Positions 31,846-42,070 of a stretch of 64,000 nucleotides of DNA are shown piece after piece. Made by a program: the position numbers and the translations under genes. This DNA is from Polynucleobacter sp. JS-Safj-400b-B2 (lineage in GTDB: Bacteria > Pseudomonadota > Gammaproteobacteria > Burkholderiales > Burkholderiaceae). The stretch lies in assembly GCF_018881975.1 (NCBI RefSeq), contig NZ_JACVPJ010000010.1, forward strand, positions 1-64,000. Direction: 5' to 3'. The notes beneath the pieces were generated by a model that searched no databases, had not been told where the DNA came from, and saw only the letters and a program-made list of their open reading frames with translations. Each line of letters starts with the position of its first letter. The stretch's first letter is position 1.

Positions 31846-32925
31846 ATGGGATTATTTTCTGTAATTGGATCTACCATTGAAGCCGGGGCCGTATCTTATG
31901 CGACCTCTGCTTCGGCAGCTCTTTGCTCTTATTTAGCTCCGCTTTCCATAACGCTAACAACGTTGTGGGTTACGTTATACGGCTATGCCACCATGCGAGG
32001 GGAAACGCAGTCTCCAATTATGGCATTTGGATGGCGATTTACCAAGATGGGCTTGATTCTATCCTTAGCAACAAGCGCATCAGCCTATCAATCTGATCTT
32101 ATGGCATTGGTCAATGCAGCAATAACAGAGGTTTCCAGCGTAATGTTAAGTGTTGCGCCTGGGGTTCAATTCTGTTCGAGCAACTCATCCTCACCATATC
32201 AACTGCTTGATTGTTTTTCAGACGCCGGTGACAACATGATGCAGGGATTTCAAGATCAATTAGATCAAATGTCATGGGTCAATGTGGTTGGTGCCTTAGC
32301 AATAATATTGTATGCATTCGTTGCTGGAGTTGGGCTTGTTTTGTTTCAAATTATCATGGCAATCGAAGTTATATTTTGCCGCATTGAACTTCAATTATTT
32401 TTTGCAGTAGGGCCACTTTTTATCTTTGCCTGGGCTTTTGAGCCCACAAAAAAATATTTTGATGGCTGGCAATCATCGATTGTAAGACTGGGCATAACAA
32501 ATGTCTTTGTTTTTGGATTTTTGGGGATGGCGATGGCGCTCATGCAAGCCCTTATTGGAAAAATAATGCCCGCTCCTACAGAAAGTTTGGCAGATTTTCT
32601 GATTAGAACGGGTGGTACTGTTCCAGCGGTTGCCTTTGCAATCCTATTTACATTCGGAATTCTTGCTGCGATCGCATACAAACTCCCCTCTATAGCCGGC
32701 GGTCTTTCGGGCTGTCAATCAAGTGGTGGATTTTTTGGGGCAATGGTTGGTAATGCAATGGGCAAGGGGATTGTTGGCCATGTATTTGCGCCGCCTAAAC
32801 CAGATAAACCAAAGCCCGGGGGAAGCATTGGTCAAGGAGGCTCTGGAGCTTTAGCAGGAGGGGCTTCGGGTAAATCTTATGCATTTCAAAGAGCTGCGGC
32901 TTATGGTCGCCAGCGAGCTAAATAA
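31846..32925 (+). CDS. virB6: VirB6/TrbL polytopic T4SS channel protein
   Basis: The 359-residue product has six or more hydrophobic helices and a Gly/Lys/Pro-rich cytoplasmic C-terminus (PPKPDKPKPGGS). Trp- and Phe-rich segments such as LQLFFAVGPLFIFAWAFEPTKKYFDGWQ-type motifs (residues about 183-210) are characteristic of TrbL/VirB6. It forms part of the inner-membrane channel. Confidence 0.9.
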   Translation: MGLFSVIGSTIEAGAVSYATSASAALCSYLAPLSITLTTLWVTLYGYATMRGETQSPIMAFGWRFTKMGLILSLATSASAYQSDLMALVNAAITEVSSVMLSVAPGVQFCSSNSSSPYQLLDCFSDAGDNMMQGFQDQLDQMSWVNVVGALAIILYAFVAGVGLVLFQIIMAIEVIFCRIELQLFFAVGPLFIFAWAFEPTKKYFDGWQSSIVRLGITNVFVFGFLGMAMALMQALIGKIMPAPTESLADFLIRTGGTVPAVAFAILFTFGILAAIAYKLPSIAGGLSGCQSSGGFFGAMVGNAMGKGIVGHVFAPPKPDKPKPGGSIGQGGSGALAGGASGKSYAFQRAAAYGRQRAK

Positions 32926-32959
32926 TTTTTTGTTAGAGCAAAAATAACAGGAGTGTAGT

Positions 32960-33691
32960 GTGTCATTAGGTCAGGATAAATCCAATATTACGTCGGAAAA
33001 AATCAAGCGCATTTCCATATCATCAATGCACGATGAGGCTGCGGGATGGGAGCGCAACCATATGGAATTACTATCAAAGTCAGAATCTCGGGCATGGAAA
33101 TTTACATGGTTCTCATTGAGTTTTTCATGCTTATGTGTGCTGGCCGTGGCCGTACAAACTCCTCTTCATGAATTTAATCCAGTTGTATTTACAGTTGACC
33201 GAAATACTGGCGTAGCTCAGATGGTCGACCCATCAGGAATTAAGAGTGAAGTTTTATCGGAGGCGATGGATAAGCATTGGGCTCAGGAGTATGTTGACCA
33301 CCGTGAACGATATGAATGGACATTATTACAGCATGACTACGATTGGGTCCTAAATACTTCATCTGACCAGGTAGGGCGTACATTTTCTCTTGTATATGAT
33401 GGCGATAATTCTCGCGCCAAAAGACTTGGTTCAAATAGCAGTCAACGTATTTTTATAAAATCAGTTACCTTGCCGCCAGACTCCCCCGGTCAAGCGGTAG
33501 TGCGCTTTGAGAGAACTACTCGTGAAAATGGTATTGATAAGCCGCTTGAAAATTTCGTCGCTACGCTTAGCTACATCTATGAGCAGCCCAAAACTTTTGT
33601 AAAAGAAAAACGGGTTATTGATAACCCCTTTGGATATAAGGTAACTGGTTATGCCGTTTCCGCAGACTATGCGAGCGGAGCTGCAAAATGA
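32960..33691 (+). CDS. virB8: VirB8-like T4SS assembly protein
   Basis: It has a GTG start with AGGAG seven bases upstream. The 243-residue product has a single N-terminal membrane helix at about 47-68, then the NTF2-like periplasmic domain with the late motif NPFGYKVTGYAVSAD, typical of VirB8/TrbF. It bridges VirB6, VirB9 and VirB10. It overlaps virB9 by 4 bp. Confidence 0.9.
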   Translation: MSLGQDKSNITSEKIKRISISSMHDEAAGWERNHMELLSKSESRAWKFTWFSLSFSCLCVLAVAVQTPLHEFNPVVFTVDRNTGVAQMVDPSGIKSEVLSEAMDKHWAQEYVDHRERYEWTLLQHDYDWVLNTSSDQVGRTFSLVYDGDNSRAKRLGSNSSQRIFIKSVTLPPDSPGQAVVRFERTTRENGIDKPLENFVATLSYIYEQPKTFVKEKRVIDNPFGYKVTGYAVSADYASGAAK

Positions 33692-34734
33692 AACGGTCAT
33701 TAATGTATTTTGGCGTTGCTTGGATGCTTTCTTGTTCTTTTGTGGTTAATGCTCAAAATAACCCTGATGGAACTAATGCGCGTAAAGAATCCGTTAGTAA
33801 GTTGTATGCCATCACCAATGCAGCCAACTCAAAAACACCAAGCGTTACTGAGGCACCAGGAGCGGCCCCCAGTAAATCAACCAAGGAAGAGGGCGACATT
33901 CAAAGTGCTGACCAGACAAAAAACTCTCCCGCTAAGACTTCTAAGCCTATTAAAAAACTAATTCTCAGGGAGCCTGAGATTCCAACAATATTAAAAGTAG
34001 CCTACGATGGCGAGACTGCTGAAGAGCCTGTAACCATCTATGCGAAACGTGGTTTTAGCACTCTTCTTTTGTTCGCGCCTGGAGAGCATATTGAGCGTTG
34101 TGGTGGCAGTAAGTATGACTGTATAGACGTAGGTGACTCCAGTGGATGGTATGTGACTGGGAATGCTGGCGATAACAATGCAACTATCAGAGCTAAATCA
34201 ACAGCATTTGATACCAATATTTCGATTATCACCAACCTATATGCGTACTCATTAGATCTTAGGGTGCTACCAGATGACTCAAAGTCAAAAGGAACGTGGC
34301 GCGTAAGAATCTCTCATAATGATTCGCCGGAATTCTCGCCGGAAAAGCAGGCTCGCATGCTGCATGATCGCCTGAATAATCCATTGCACTACAAGCGTAA
34401 TCGTCGATATACATTACAAAAAATCGAAGGTTCGGACGACATTATTCCAAGCGAGGCCTGGGATGATGGCAGGCTTACCTATATTCGTATTTCAAATAAT
34501 CGTGAAAAACCCGCTTTCTTTAAGGTGATGCCTGATAAATCAGAGCTGACAACAAACTTTCACATGGAAGGAGACGTCGTTGTCTTGCATGAAGTTGCGC
34601 GCCAGTGGGTGATGCGTTACGGCTCTCAGGTTATCGCTATATATAACGAAGCTTTTGACCCAGAAGGATTGCCACCTGTCGATGGCACGCTTGTTCCAGG
34701 CGTAATACGCATTACTAAGGAGCAGCCACTATGA
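33688..34734 (+). CDS. virB9: VirB9-like outer-membrane complex protein
   Basis: The 348-residue product has a signal peptide (cleavage near residue 22, VVNAQ), a low-complexity Lys/Ser/Thr region to about 90, an N-domain with the LLLFAPGEHIERCGG segment near 125, and a C-domain with RRYTLQKIEGSDDIIPSEAW and TYIRISNNREKPAFF. This is the CagX/VirB9 layout. It builds the outer-membrane core ring with VirB10. Confidence 0.92.
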   Translation: MKRSLMYFGVAWMLSCSFVVNAQNNPDGTNARKESVSKLYAITNAANSKTPSVTEAPGAAPSKSTKEEGDIQSADQTKNSPAKTSKPIKKLILREPEIPTILKVAYDGETAEEPVTIYAKRGFSTLLLFAPGEHIERCGGSKYDCIDVGDSSGWYVTGNAGDNNATIRAKSTAFDTNISIITNLYAYSLDLRVLPDDSKSKGTWRVRISHNDSPEFSPEKQARMLHDRLNNPLHYKRNRRYTLQKIEGSDDIIPSEAWDDGRLTYIRISNNREKPAFFKVMPDKSELTTNFHMEGDVVVLHEVARQWVMRYGSQVIAIYNEAFDPEGLPPVDGTLVPGVIRITKEQPL

Positions 34735-36188
34735 ATAGAGGATTGCATCCTGATTCACCAACCGCTGAGCTCAATGCGATCCCGAAAGGAGAAAACTTTC
34801 AACTTGGGGGTAGATCTGAATTCTCGCAATTTTATAATGAAGCAGACTTGTTGGAAGATGCGAGCGTGCCATTGTCTTCGCATGAAAGTACAGCGGTCAC
34901 CGAAGAGAATTCAATAAGTAATGCAGAGCATGTGCAAGCTACCCCAAGCTTGAAAGATTTAAAGAAAAAAGCCTTCCTAAAGCGTTCTAAAACTTTTGGC
35001 CTTGTTATTTTCTTGATAGTAGTTTTGGTTGGAGGGTTTGCGTTTTACTTTCTCACCGTTTGGAAGTCGCATTTAAATAAAAAAATTGGCGTATTACCAA
35101 GCACAGTGCATGTGGTTGGCGACAATAACTCTGTAGGCAGTGCCAGCAATCAAAAAGACTCAACTCACTTGCTTGGGGTGGAGTCTGAAAAAGATAATCC
35201 AACCCCTGCTGCCGCAAGTCCGAATCAACCTGCTGGGCAGCCGGCTCCCTTGGCTAAGACAGCATCGGGTCCTGGGGCCATTGGGGCTCAGCCCGGACCC
35301 GGACAGTCGATAGCAACACCCCAGCCCGCATTGGATGCATATGGCCGTCCCATTGCACCCGAGTTACCGCTTAATCGCTTTGATGCGCCCATGGGGGCGC
35401 AAGATGGAAGGGCAAGCCCTGCAAATGGTGGCGCCACCCATGCCAACACTAGCGTTGTATCTACAAACGCAAACTCCCCAGGAGTTAACCTGGCATCTTC
35501 GGTTGCAAATGTAACAAATACTGGTGCCACCTCCAATCCATCGACTGGCGGTAGTTATGGTGGGAATCTTACCTCGGCCCAAACACCAAGAGCCACGGCA
35601 TCAATGATAGGTAATCGTAGTTTGATATTGGCGCAAGGTGTTGATATTCGTTGCGTATTAGATACTGCAGTTGCTTCTGATCTACCTTCAATGCCACGAT
35701 GCCATGCTCCAAAAGACATTTATAGCGATGATGGAAAAGTTGTTTTGGCTGAGGCTGGCACTACTTTTAACGGTGAGTCAGGGGCAATAGCAATGAAAAA
35801 TGGCCAAAGCCGTTTGTATGTGCTGTGGTCGCGCCTAAAAACTCCAACGGGCGTCACTGTCAAGCTAGATTCTCCTGGGGCTGATGCTTTGGGGCGGGGT
35901 GGTCTTGAGGGGGATCTCGATAAGCGCTGGGGCGAACGCATTGGATCCGCCTTTTTACTCTCAATGGTGCAGGACTCTATAGCATACGCGTCTACACGCG
36001 GTGGAAATTCAACTTCACCAACTGTTTTCCAAAATACCACCAATGCTGGTAACCAGATGGCAACTGAAGTACTTAAAGACAGCATTTCAATACCACCAAG
36101 ATTAACCCTCAACCAGGGCGAAATCATCACCATCCACGTTGCTAGAGACGTCGATTTTTCTAGCGTATATCAATTAAAGGCTAAGTGA
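34731..36188 (+). CDS. virB10: VirB10/TrbI-family T4SS scaffold
   Basis: The product has 485 residues: a cytoplasmic N-terminus, one membrane helix (about 86-107, GLVIFLIVVLVGGFAFYFLTV), a long Pro/Ala/Ser/Asn linker to about 280, and the TrbI beta-barrel domain. The domain carries IRCVLDTAVASDLPSM, PGADALGRGGLEGDLDKRW and the C-terminal NQGEIITIHVARDVDF. It spans both membranes. Confidence 0.95.
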   Translation: MNRGLHPDSPTAELNAIPKGENFQLGGRSEFSQFYNEADLLEDASVPLSSHESTAVTEENSISNAEHVQATPSLKDLKKKAFLKRSKTFGLVIFLIVVLVGGFAFYFLTVWKSHLNKKIGVLPSTVHVVGDNNSVGSASNQKDSTHLLGVESEKDNPTPAAASPNQPAGQPAPLAKTASGPGAIGAQPGPGQSIATPQPALDAYGRPIAPELPLNRFDAPMGAQDGRASPANGGATHANTSVVSTNANSPGVNLASSVANVTNTGATSNPSTGGSYGGNLTSAQTPRATASMIGNRSLILAQGVDIRCVLDTAVASDLPSMPRCHAPKDIYSDDGKVVLAEAGTTFNGESGAIAMKNGQSRLYVLWSRLKTPTGVTVKLDSPGADALGRGGLEGDLDKRWGERIGSAFLLSMVQDSIAYASTRGGNSTSPTVFQNTTNAGNQMATEVLKDSISIPPRLTLNQGEIITIHVARDVDFSSVYQLKAK

Positions 36189-37426
36189 TGCCAAATTATC
36201 AATTTGGAGGTACCTCATATTCACCAGAAGATGCCCGCTGGCAAGATATTCTCGCAAAAGCATACGAGAAAAAGGTGCGACCTAGTTGCATGTGTATTAC
36301 GCCAGCACCATCGATGTATATATCTCGAGTAAATGCTCGCTACATTATTAAGCGCATGCCAGGTTCTGGATCCGCCCATGGAATTACATGCGGCTCCTAT
36401 GAGGCTCCAGCCATTCTGTCTGGTATTGGCGAGGTTATGGGTACTGCGATACAAGAGGATCTTGAAACCGGCAATACAACTCTAAAGCTTGGTTTCGCTT
36501 TAAGCAAAGTACCAGGAAAACTTCCTCCAGAACCAAGTGATGAGTCTAAGGATACCGTCAAATCACCGGGTACAGAGCTATCGATGTTAAGCACTTTGCA
36601 ATATCTTTGGTCTGAAGCGCAATTTCATCGGTGGTCTCCAAAAATGGATGGCAAACGCAACTGGGGCCTTATCCGCCATTATTTATTAAAGGCATGCGAG
36701 CAAAAGCTTGCAAAAAATAAACCTTTAAGCGCTTTGCTCTATTGCCCAGAGTCTTGGTCGCAAGATGCGAAGGAGCGAATAGCCGAGAGTAGGCGAATTG
36801 CATTTAGCAAGATATCAGAATCTATCCATGGAAAACGTTCTCTAATGCTTTTAATTGGCGAAGTGAAATCCTTTTCTCCTTCGCGCTTAGGCGTTGAGAT
36901 GAAGATCAAGCACGCTGATATTGGTTTTCAAATGAAGGAAAGCCTTTACAAGGCATTGCAAAAGCATTTCGCCCCGAGTATGGATTTATGGGATGCCCAT
37001 ATTGAAGATGGAGCTCACCTTATAGCTATAGCTACTTTCGGCGTTAATCAGGCGCTCACACCTGAAATCGAGGAAATTTCACTGATGCTTACTACACCCG
37101 GATGGATTCCAATTGAAGGGGTTATGGAGTGGACGCTTGTAAATAAAGTGCATGATCAAAAACGTCACTTCATTAAAGGTTTACGCTTTAATTTACCAAA
37201 GAAAAAACCATTGGCATCGGTATTGCTTACTGACACCGAAAATGCTTGCGCATTATTCATACAACCAGCAAGCCCACCAGAAAACTTTTCGCAAGAACTT
37301 CATGAGATGTTAATCAAAGACCCGATGGACTATTGGATTTGGGATGCCGCTCATGCAATGCCCGATATTCCAGAACCCATGATTCGTCAGCCCACAATTA
37401 TTTCAGGAGAAGATTCACATGATTAA
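36185..37426 (+). CDS. DUF1173 family protein
   Basis: The 413-residue product has an N-terminal CMC pair at about 35 and 37, a KRMPGSGSAHGITCGSYEAP segment near residue 60, and a WSPKMDGKRNWG region, matching my memory of DUF1173. That family occurs with conjugation genes in ICEs and plasmids; function is unknown. It overlaps virB10 at its start and the TrbM-like gene at its end. Confidence 0.75.
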   Translation: MMPNYQFGGTSYSPEDARWQDILAKAYEKKVRPSCMCITPAPSMYISRVNARYIIKRMPGSGSAHGITCGSYEAPAILSGIGEVMGTAIQEDLETGNTTLKLGFALSKVPGKLPPEPSDESKDTVKSPGTELSMLSTLQYLWSEAQFHRWSPKMDGKRNWGLIRHYLLKACEQKLAKNKPLSALLYCPESWSQDAKERIAESRRIAFSKISESIHGKRSLMLLIGEVKSFSPSRLGVEMKIKHADIGFQMKESLYKALQKHFAPSMDLWDAHIEDGAHLIAIATFGVNQALTPEIEEISLMLTTPGWIPIEGVMEWTLVNKVHDQKRHFIKGLRFNLPKKKPLASVLLTDTENACALFIQPASPPENFSQELHEMLIKDPMDYWIWDAAHAMPDIPEPMIRQPTIISGEDSHD

Positions 37427-37730
37427 GCGAATAGTAGCGAGCTTGCTAATTTTTTTATGCCAGCAGGCCATGGCGGATGATTGGGGATGCCAAGTTGCAT
37501 TGTGCATGGCCAATCCAGCTGGGCCAATGGCTCTCTCCGAATGCGTTGCCCCAATACAAAGACTTTATAACGTTCTAGCCCATCATGGAAGTTGGCCCTC
37601 TTGTAGTAGAGCCTCAGCACCAAGTGTAGCGACTCCGCAATTTAACAATTCAGCCTCCGGTAATACCAATCCAAATAATCAGCCTACTTTGCCGACTCAA
37701 ACCAATTCGACTACCGGGGCTGTTCAGTGA
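37419..37730 (+). CDS. trbM: TrbM/KikA-like periplasmic protein
   Basis: The 103-residue product has a signal peptide (to about residue 19, QQAMA) and the TrbM core DWGCQVALCMANPAGPMALSE, then CVAPIQRLYNVLAHHGSWPSC, with conserved cysteines. A polar Asn/Thr/Pro tail follows. TrbM-type proteins assist mating-pair formation. It ends in a GTGA overlap with virB11. Confidence 0.8.
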   Translation: MIKRIVASLLIFLCQQAMADDWGCQVALCMANPAGPMALSECVAPIQRLYNVLAHHGSWPSCSRASAPSVATPQFNNSASGNTNPNNQPTLPTQTNSTTGAVQ

Positions 37731-38929
37731 CTGCTAATCTAAAAAATGAATCGATATCAGGATTTGATGCCTCTCTTTGGATAAATCACGCAATTTCGCC
37801 TTTAGTAGAGCACCTAAAAGATGATTGCACTGATCTAGCAATTATTGGACCAAACCTCGCATTTGTTGATGGAAGGACGGGTTGGAGAAAGGTGCCGTTC
37901 TCATTGGATATGAACGCTCTTAAGTCTCTCGCAAAGACCATAGCAAAAAATACGAATCAAAGCATTTCAGAGCAAAACCCAATTATGAGTGCCATGCTAC
38001 CCAATCGGGAGCGAATTCAAATAGTCATGCCTCCGGCAGTTGCATCTGAACAATTTTCAATTTCTGTGCGTAGACCGTCGATAAATAATTTTCCTGTTTC
38101 CTCTTACGTGGAATCAGGCTATTTTAAAAATACGGCTTGGAAAACTGGTGATGGATTCGGCTCTGACCATCAGGCATTTATTGAGGATGCAATTCAAGAT
38201 GATGGTGTTGCTGGCACCGAATTAAATGGCGTTAAATGGTCGCCCAGCAAAAATTGCCTTGAAAAAATTAAATTAAAAGCAAAAAATGACCCATTGATTG
38301 GTCAAGCTTATGAGTTGTTGTCCACCGGCAGAATTGCTGATTTTTTAATGTTTGGTATCAAGCAAAAGTTCACCATGGCTATGGTGGGAGACACTGGTAG
38401 CGGTAAGACGGCCTTAATGCGTTCACTATGCTCACTCATTCCGCTTGAAGAACGCTTGATATCAATCGAGGATGTACGAGAACTTTTTCTTCCGCACGAC
38501 AATTTTGTCAACCTGATGTATTCAAAGGGAATGCAAGGGCAGGCGGATGTCTCTGTATCAGACCTAATTGCCAACTGCATGAGGATGAAGCCCGATAGGG
38601 TCCTGTTGGCGGAGTTACGCGGTTCTGAAAGCTATGATTTTCTAAAACTCATGACTTCCGGGCATGCTGGTTCAGTTACCTCATACCATGCCGTGAATTG
38701 CGCCTCCGCCATTCCTAGATTTGTGTTTATGGCTAAAGAGAGTAAAGAGGCCGCTTCCTATGATATGGAAATTCTTAGAAAGCTTTTTTTGATGTCAATT
38801 GATGTAATCGCGCACGTTAAAGCGGTGCCCCTTTTTAACGCCACTGGGGAAATGATCGGAAAAAAGCGAGTTATGACAGAAATTTACTGGGATCCTATTT
38901 TGAAAGAGGGGTTAAGTTTTGAACATTGA
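37727..38929 (+). CDS. virB11: VirB11 T4SS ATPase
   Basis: It has a GTG start overlapping the previous stop. The 400-residue secretion ATPase has Walker A GDTGSGKT at about 222-229, the Asp box RLISIEDVRELFLP near 246, Walker B-like RMKPDRVLLAELRGSE near 286, and the His box TSGHAGSVTSYHA near 309. It forms a hexamer at the inner membrane that switches VirB4 between pilus growth and transfer. Confidence 0.95.
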   Translation: MTANLKNESISGFDASLWINHAISPLVEHLKDDCTDLAIIGPNLAFVDGRTGWRKVPFSLDMNALKSLAKTIAKNTNQSISEQNPIMSAMLPNRERIQIVMPPAVASEQFSISVRRPSINNFPVSSYVESGYFKNTAWKTGDGFGSDHQAFIEDAIQDDGVAGTELNGVKWSPSKNCLEKIKLKAKNDPLIGQAYELLSTGRIADFLMFGIKQKFTMAMVGDTGSGKTALMRSLCSLIPLEERLISIEDVRELFLPHDNFVNLMYSKGMQGQADVSVSDLIANCMRMKPDRVLLAELRGSESYDFLKLMTSGHAGSVTSYHAVNCASAIPRFVFMAKESKEAASYDMEILRKLFLMSIDVIAHVKAVPLFNATGEMIGKKRVMTEIYWDPILKEGLSFEH

Positions 38930-39209
38930 TGCTGCTATGAATTATTTCTATATTGCTGTCACTATTTTTTGGCTTTTGGGGGGCTATATTCTTGGAATTT
39001 ACCAAGATGATCGCTTGTCGAATAGATTTTCTACGGCATGCCTAGTTTTGGGGGCTCCATTTCTTTTCTACATGCCTTTTTCTGAATTGCATACCCCTTT
39101 CAATGTCCATCTAATACTTGTTGTTTTTTACCTATATTTAGCAACGCAGCTCTGGAAAACGACTAAACTATGGAATGACGTTAGAGCGTCACACAGGAGT
39201 TTCAAATGA
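38919..39209 (+). CDS. Small membrane protein between T4SS and pilus genes
   Basis: A TTG start with GAGGGG seven bases upstream overlaps virB11 by 11 bp. The product has 96 residues and two or three hydrophobic helices (YIAVTIFWLLGGYILGIY; STACLVLGAPFLFYMP; NVHLILVVFYLYLATQ). The stop overlaps the pilL-like start. Unknown family; it couples the two machinery blocks. Confidence 0.65.
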   Translation: MNIDAAMNYFYIAVTIFWLLGGYILGIYQDDRLSNRFSTACLVLGAPFLFYMPFSELHTPFNVHLILVVFYLYLATQLWKTTKLWNDVRASHRSFK

Positions 39210-39820
39210 TATCTTTCCCATATCCCCGTAAAGGTGACGTTTTCATCGTGGCAATCACGATGAATTTGATCGCTTGTTCCAGCGGTCCAAAACCATTGAT
39301 GCTGCCCGATGGGAGTGCCCGCGTCCCGATAAATACCCAGGAGATTGTAGTTGCTGTGGCTGCTATATCGCCTAGCGACATCTTGGATGTGCCCCCAGCC
39401 TCCGAAAAAGTAATTCCTCAGCCCCTTCAACAAGCTGTTGTACCTCAGCCATCGAAAGAACCCAAGGCAATACTTACCTTGCCTGCACCGCTAACGACTG
39501 CCAATTCAGAGGTCAACCCATCTGGAAGGGCTTCGCCTCCCGATGTAGCTCTTGTTCTACGCCCCGGTGATCGTCTGTCGAGCTCTCTTAATCATTGGCT
39601 TTCTGATCAAGGTTGGACGCTACTTTGGAAGCCGCAGGCGGGAACACGTGGAAGACTTCGGGATTTTGTTGTCTCTGACGATACAACCCAGTATGGGGAT
39701 ATTGAAACAGTATTAGGTCAAGTGCTGACTGGCAAAGCGTTGGCTGTTCAGATTTCCAGTGCCGATCATAAAGTGCTGGTTACAAATGCTTCCGCTGAGC
39801 AACCCACAATAGATAAATAG
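39206..39820 (+). CDS. pilL: PilL/TcpQ-like pilus lipoprotein
   Basis: The 204-residue product has a lipobox LIAC with Cys near residue 24, a Pro-rich spacer, and a C-terminal TcpQ domain (LRPGDRLSSSLNHWLSDQGW, then LRDFVVSDDTTQYGDIETVL). In R64-type systems this outer-membrane lipoprotein stabilises the secretin. It opens the thin-pilus block. Confidence 0.82.
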   Translation: MISFPYPRKGDVFIVAITMNLIACSSGPKPLMLPDGSARVPINTQEIVVAVAAISPSDILDVPPASEKVIPQPLQQAVVPQPSKEPKAILTLPAPLTTANSEVNPSGRASPPDVALVLRPGDRLSSSLNHWLSDQGWTLLWKPQAGTRGRLRDFVVSDDTTQYGDIETVLGQVLTGKALAVQISSADHKVLVTNASAEQPTIDK

Positions 39821-39830
39821 AAGAAACCAA

Positions 39831-40448
39831 ATGAACAATATTTTCATAAAAAAAATAATGATGCATTTTTTACGATTTAGCGCAGCTATATTGGTTTTTA
39901 TAGGGGCAGCTTCCACCGTTAATGCTGGGCCTCAAATGCAAGCAGGCGATTCAAATGGGTCCTCGCCGTATATCAATCAAGACAAATATGTGGTCGACGT
40001 AGTGCTGATGGGCGATGACAAGGTTGACCATACGATCCAGTTTACCGTCCAGGCTGACGGACGCCCTATGTCTATGCAGTTCGGCACTCAAATTGACTAT
40101 TTAAGTGCCATCACCACTACCGTTGATTCCGATGGATTTGTTCATGAAGGTGCGACGAGTCAGAAAATTATCGTTGGCGATACTGTTGTGATTTCCCTTA
40201 AAGAGCAAGCGCCCCCAATTCCAGGCCACTTGATTTTGGATTTTGATGCCAACTCATCCAAGTTGTTATCGATGAAAAAAATACAGATTGGGGATCATGC
40301 TATTGAAACACCTGAAATTGATGTGGCCAATATTAGCTCCACTATCAATGTAACGCTTAATGATGAGGTAACCATCTCGGATGGCGACTACGGTAAGCGC
40401 AAAAATATAACTATAAAAGTTCGTAAGATGGAGGTTGCTCAAAGATGA
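39831..40448 (+). CDS. Periplasmic protein of the pilus locus, unknown function
   Basis: The 205-residue product has a signal peptide (cleavage near residue 33, STVNAG). The body is predicted mostly beta (IQFTVQADGRPMSMQFGTQ, HLILDFDANSSKLLSMKK) and recalls a TonB-box or secretin accessory fold, but I recognise no family. It sits between the TcpQ lipoprotein and the secretin, and its stop overlaps the secretin start, so a role in secretin assembly is plausible. Confidence 0.6.
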   Translation: MNNIFIKKIMMHFLRFSAAILVFIGAASTVNAGPQMQAGDSNGSSPYINQDKYVVDVVLMGDDKVDHTIQFTVQADGRPMSMQFGTQIDYLSAITTTVDSDGFVHEGATSQKIIVGDTVVISLKEQAPPIPGHLILDFDANSSKLLSMKKIQIGDHAIETPEIDVANISSTINVTLNDEVTISDGDYGKRKNITIKVRKMEVAQR

Positions 40449-42070
40449 GTCACGTAATTAAAAGATCGTCACGCAAGCTAATTTTAACTATGCTATCTGC
40501 TGGACTTTTGTCAAGCGCCTGCACCTTCCTGCCTCTCGCAAAGCAAAATAAAGACAATACACAAGAAGAAGTCTCTGAATTTGCAAAATCCCAGAAGAGG
40601 CCCGTGATCACCAAAGTTGATCGCATCAGCTCACCAACCAAGGAAATTGTTACGGATGATGCAGAGGAGACTTTGGCAATTTCAGTGCCCAATGGGAGTT
40701 GGTTTTCAATTTTGCAAGGGATTGCAAAAAAAGAGGGGTTTGTAGTTCGTACATTGGATGGTGTTGATACCAGTCGACGAATGAATATTGCAATTACAGG
40801 CTCTACAACAAAAGAGGCAATCCACACTCTGGCAATGCTTGCAGGTTATGTTGCTGTAGTTCGTGATCAAGATCATTCGGTAACGATTGCTCCGCTGGCT
40901 ACATATACATTTAAACTCCCTCCGCCGGCAATGAAACTTTTGGCAGCTAACTTTTCCGTGACCGCCAATAGCGGCGGTTCAAGTTCGGGAGGTGGAGGCT
41001 CCAGCGGTGGTTCATCTAGCAGTGGTGGTGGCACAAGTGCGCCACCAAGTACAGCAACATTCTCAGTCGGAGGGTCAGGCGCTACCACGGGCGGTATTGG
41101 GGGTATGTCCCCAGGATCTGGTGGGGTTGGAGGGTCTGCTCAGTCGGGGCAGAGTAGCACTACGCAATTGGAGGGCTATCTACGCAATATAGCCGGTACA
41201 AACGCTCAGATTTCAGTTCTGGCTGAGCAGGGATTAATTACAGTCAGAAGTAATGGTCAAGCATTAAAACGGGTACAGGATTTTTTACAGGATTTTTCAA
41301 CAGATGCCATGCGCAATGTGATTATCGATACGGCAATTATTGATGTATCGATAAACGATGATTTTCAGCTAGGGATAAAGTGGAATAAAGTTCTAAATGA
41401 AGCGGGTGGCGTAACTAAAGGCATCAGCATTAATAACACGGGTGTTGTTACTGCCACAGGGGGTGCAGCAGTGCCGGCATATACCTACACTTCCGCTTCA
41501 ATTGCTGCAGTTGTTAGCGCTTTAGAAACCTTTACCCGCACCAGGGTAATAAACGACCCCAAGGTGGTAACCACCAACCACATTACTGGAACTATTTCCG
41601 TGGCTAAGCAGTTGCCATATTTGCCCTCAATATCAACTACGGTAACGGGCACTACAGGAACTTCACAAACATCTGCCTCGGCAGCATATGCGATGGACGG
41701 AATGACAATCGCAATTACCCCGCACATTATGAATAACAATTTAGTGCAGTTGCAGCTCATGCCTATTACCAATACGCTTGGCGCTTTGCAAAACCTGGGG
41801 CAGGGTATTAGCGCTTACCAAATGGACACGAAACATTCATTAATGAATGTCCTAACCGAATCCGGGAAAACTGTAATTCTCTCCGGAAACCGAAGCGTGA
41901 AGTCGTCTGACGCTCGTACTGGACTCCCTGGATTAACGCGTCTACCAATTATTGGGCCCTTATTTGCCGCCACTGATATTGCCGGCGCTGTTGATGAATA
42001 TGTCACCTTGATTCATGTGCAGGTTTTGCCTGCACCCGCATTTGATGTTCTTGTAGGAGAGGCTTTGTGA
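40445..42070 (+). CDS. pilN: PilN-type lipoprotein secretin
   Basis: The 541-residue product has a lipobox-like SSAC at residue 26, an STN-like N-domain (SWFSILQGIAKKEGFVVRTL), a Ser/Gly-rich loop at about 178-245, and a secretin domain at about 285-520. The secretin domain carries VINDPKVVTTNHITGTISV and RTGLPGLTRLPIIGPLF. It forms the outer-membrane pore for the type IVb pilus. Confidence 0.93.
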   Translation: MSHVIKRSSRKLILTMLSAGLLSSACTFLPLAKQNKDNTQEEVSEFAKSQKRPVITKVDRISSPTKEIVTDDAEETLAISVPNGSWFSILQGIAKKEGFVVRTLDGVDTSRRMNIAITGSTTKEAIHTLAMLAGYVAVVRDQDHSVTIAPLATYTFKLPPPAMKLLAANFSVTANSGGSSSGGGGSSGGSSSSGGGTSAPPSTATFSVGGSGATTGGIGGMSPGSGGVGGSAQSGQSSTTQLEGYLRNIAGTNAQISVLAEQGLITVRSNGQALKRVQDFLQDFSTDAMRNVIIDTAIIDVSINDDFQLGIKWNKVLNEAGGVTKGISINNTGVVTATGGAAVPAYTYTSASIAAVVSALETFTRTRVINDPKVVTTNHITGTISVAKQLPYLPSISTTVTGTTGTSQTSASAAYAMDGMTIAITPHIMNNNLVQLQLMPITNTLGALQNLGQGISAYQMDTKHSLMNVLTESGKTVILSGNRSVKSSDARTGLPGLTRLPIIGPLFAATDIAGAVDEYVTLIHVQVLPAPAFDVLVGEAL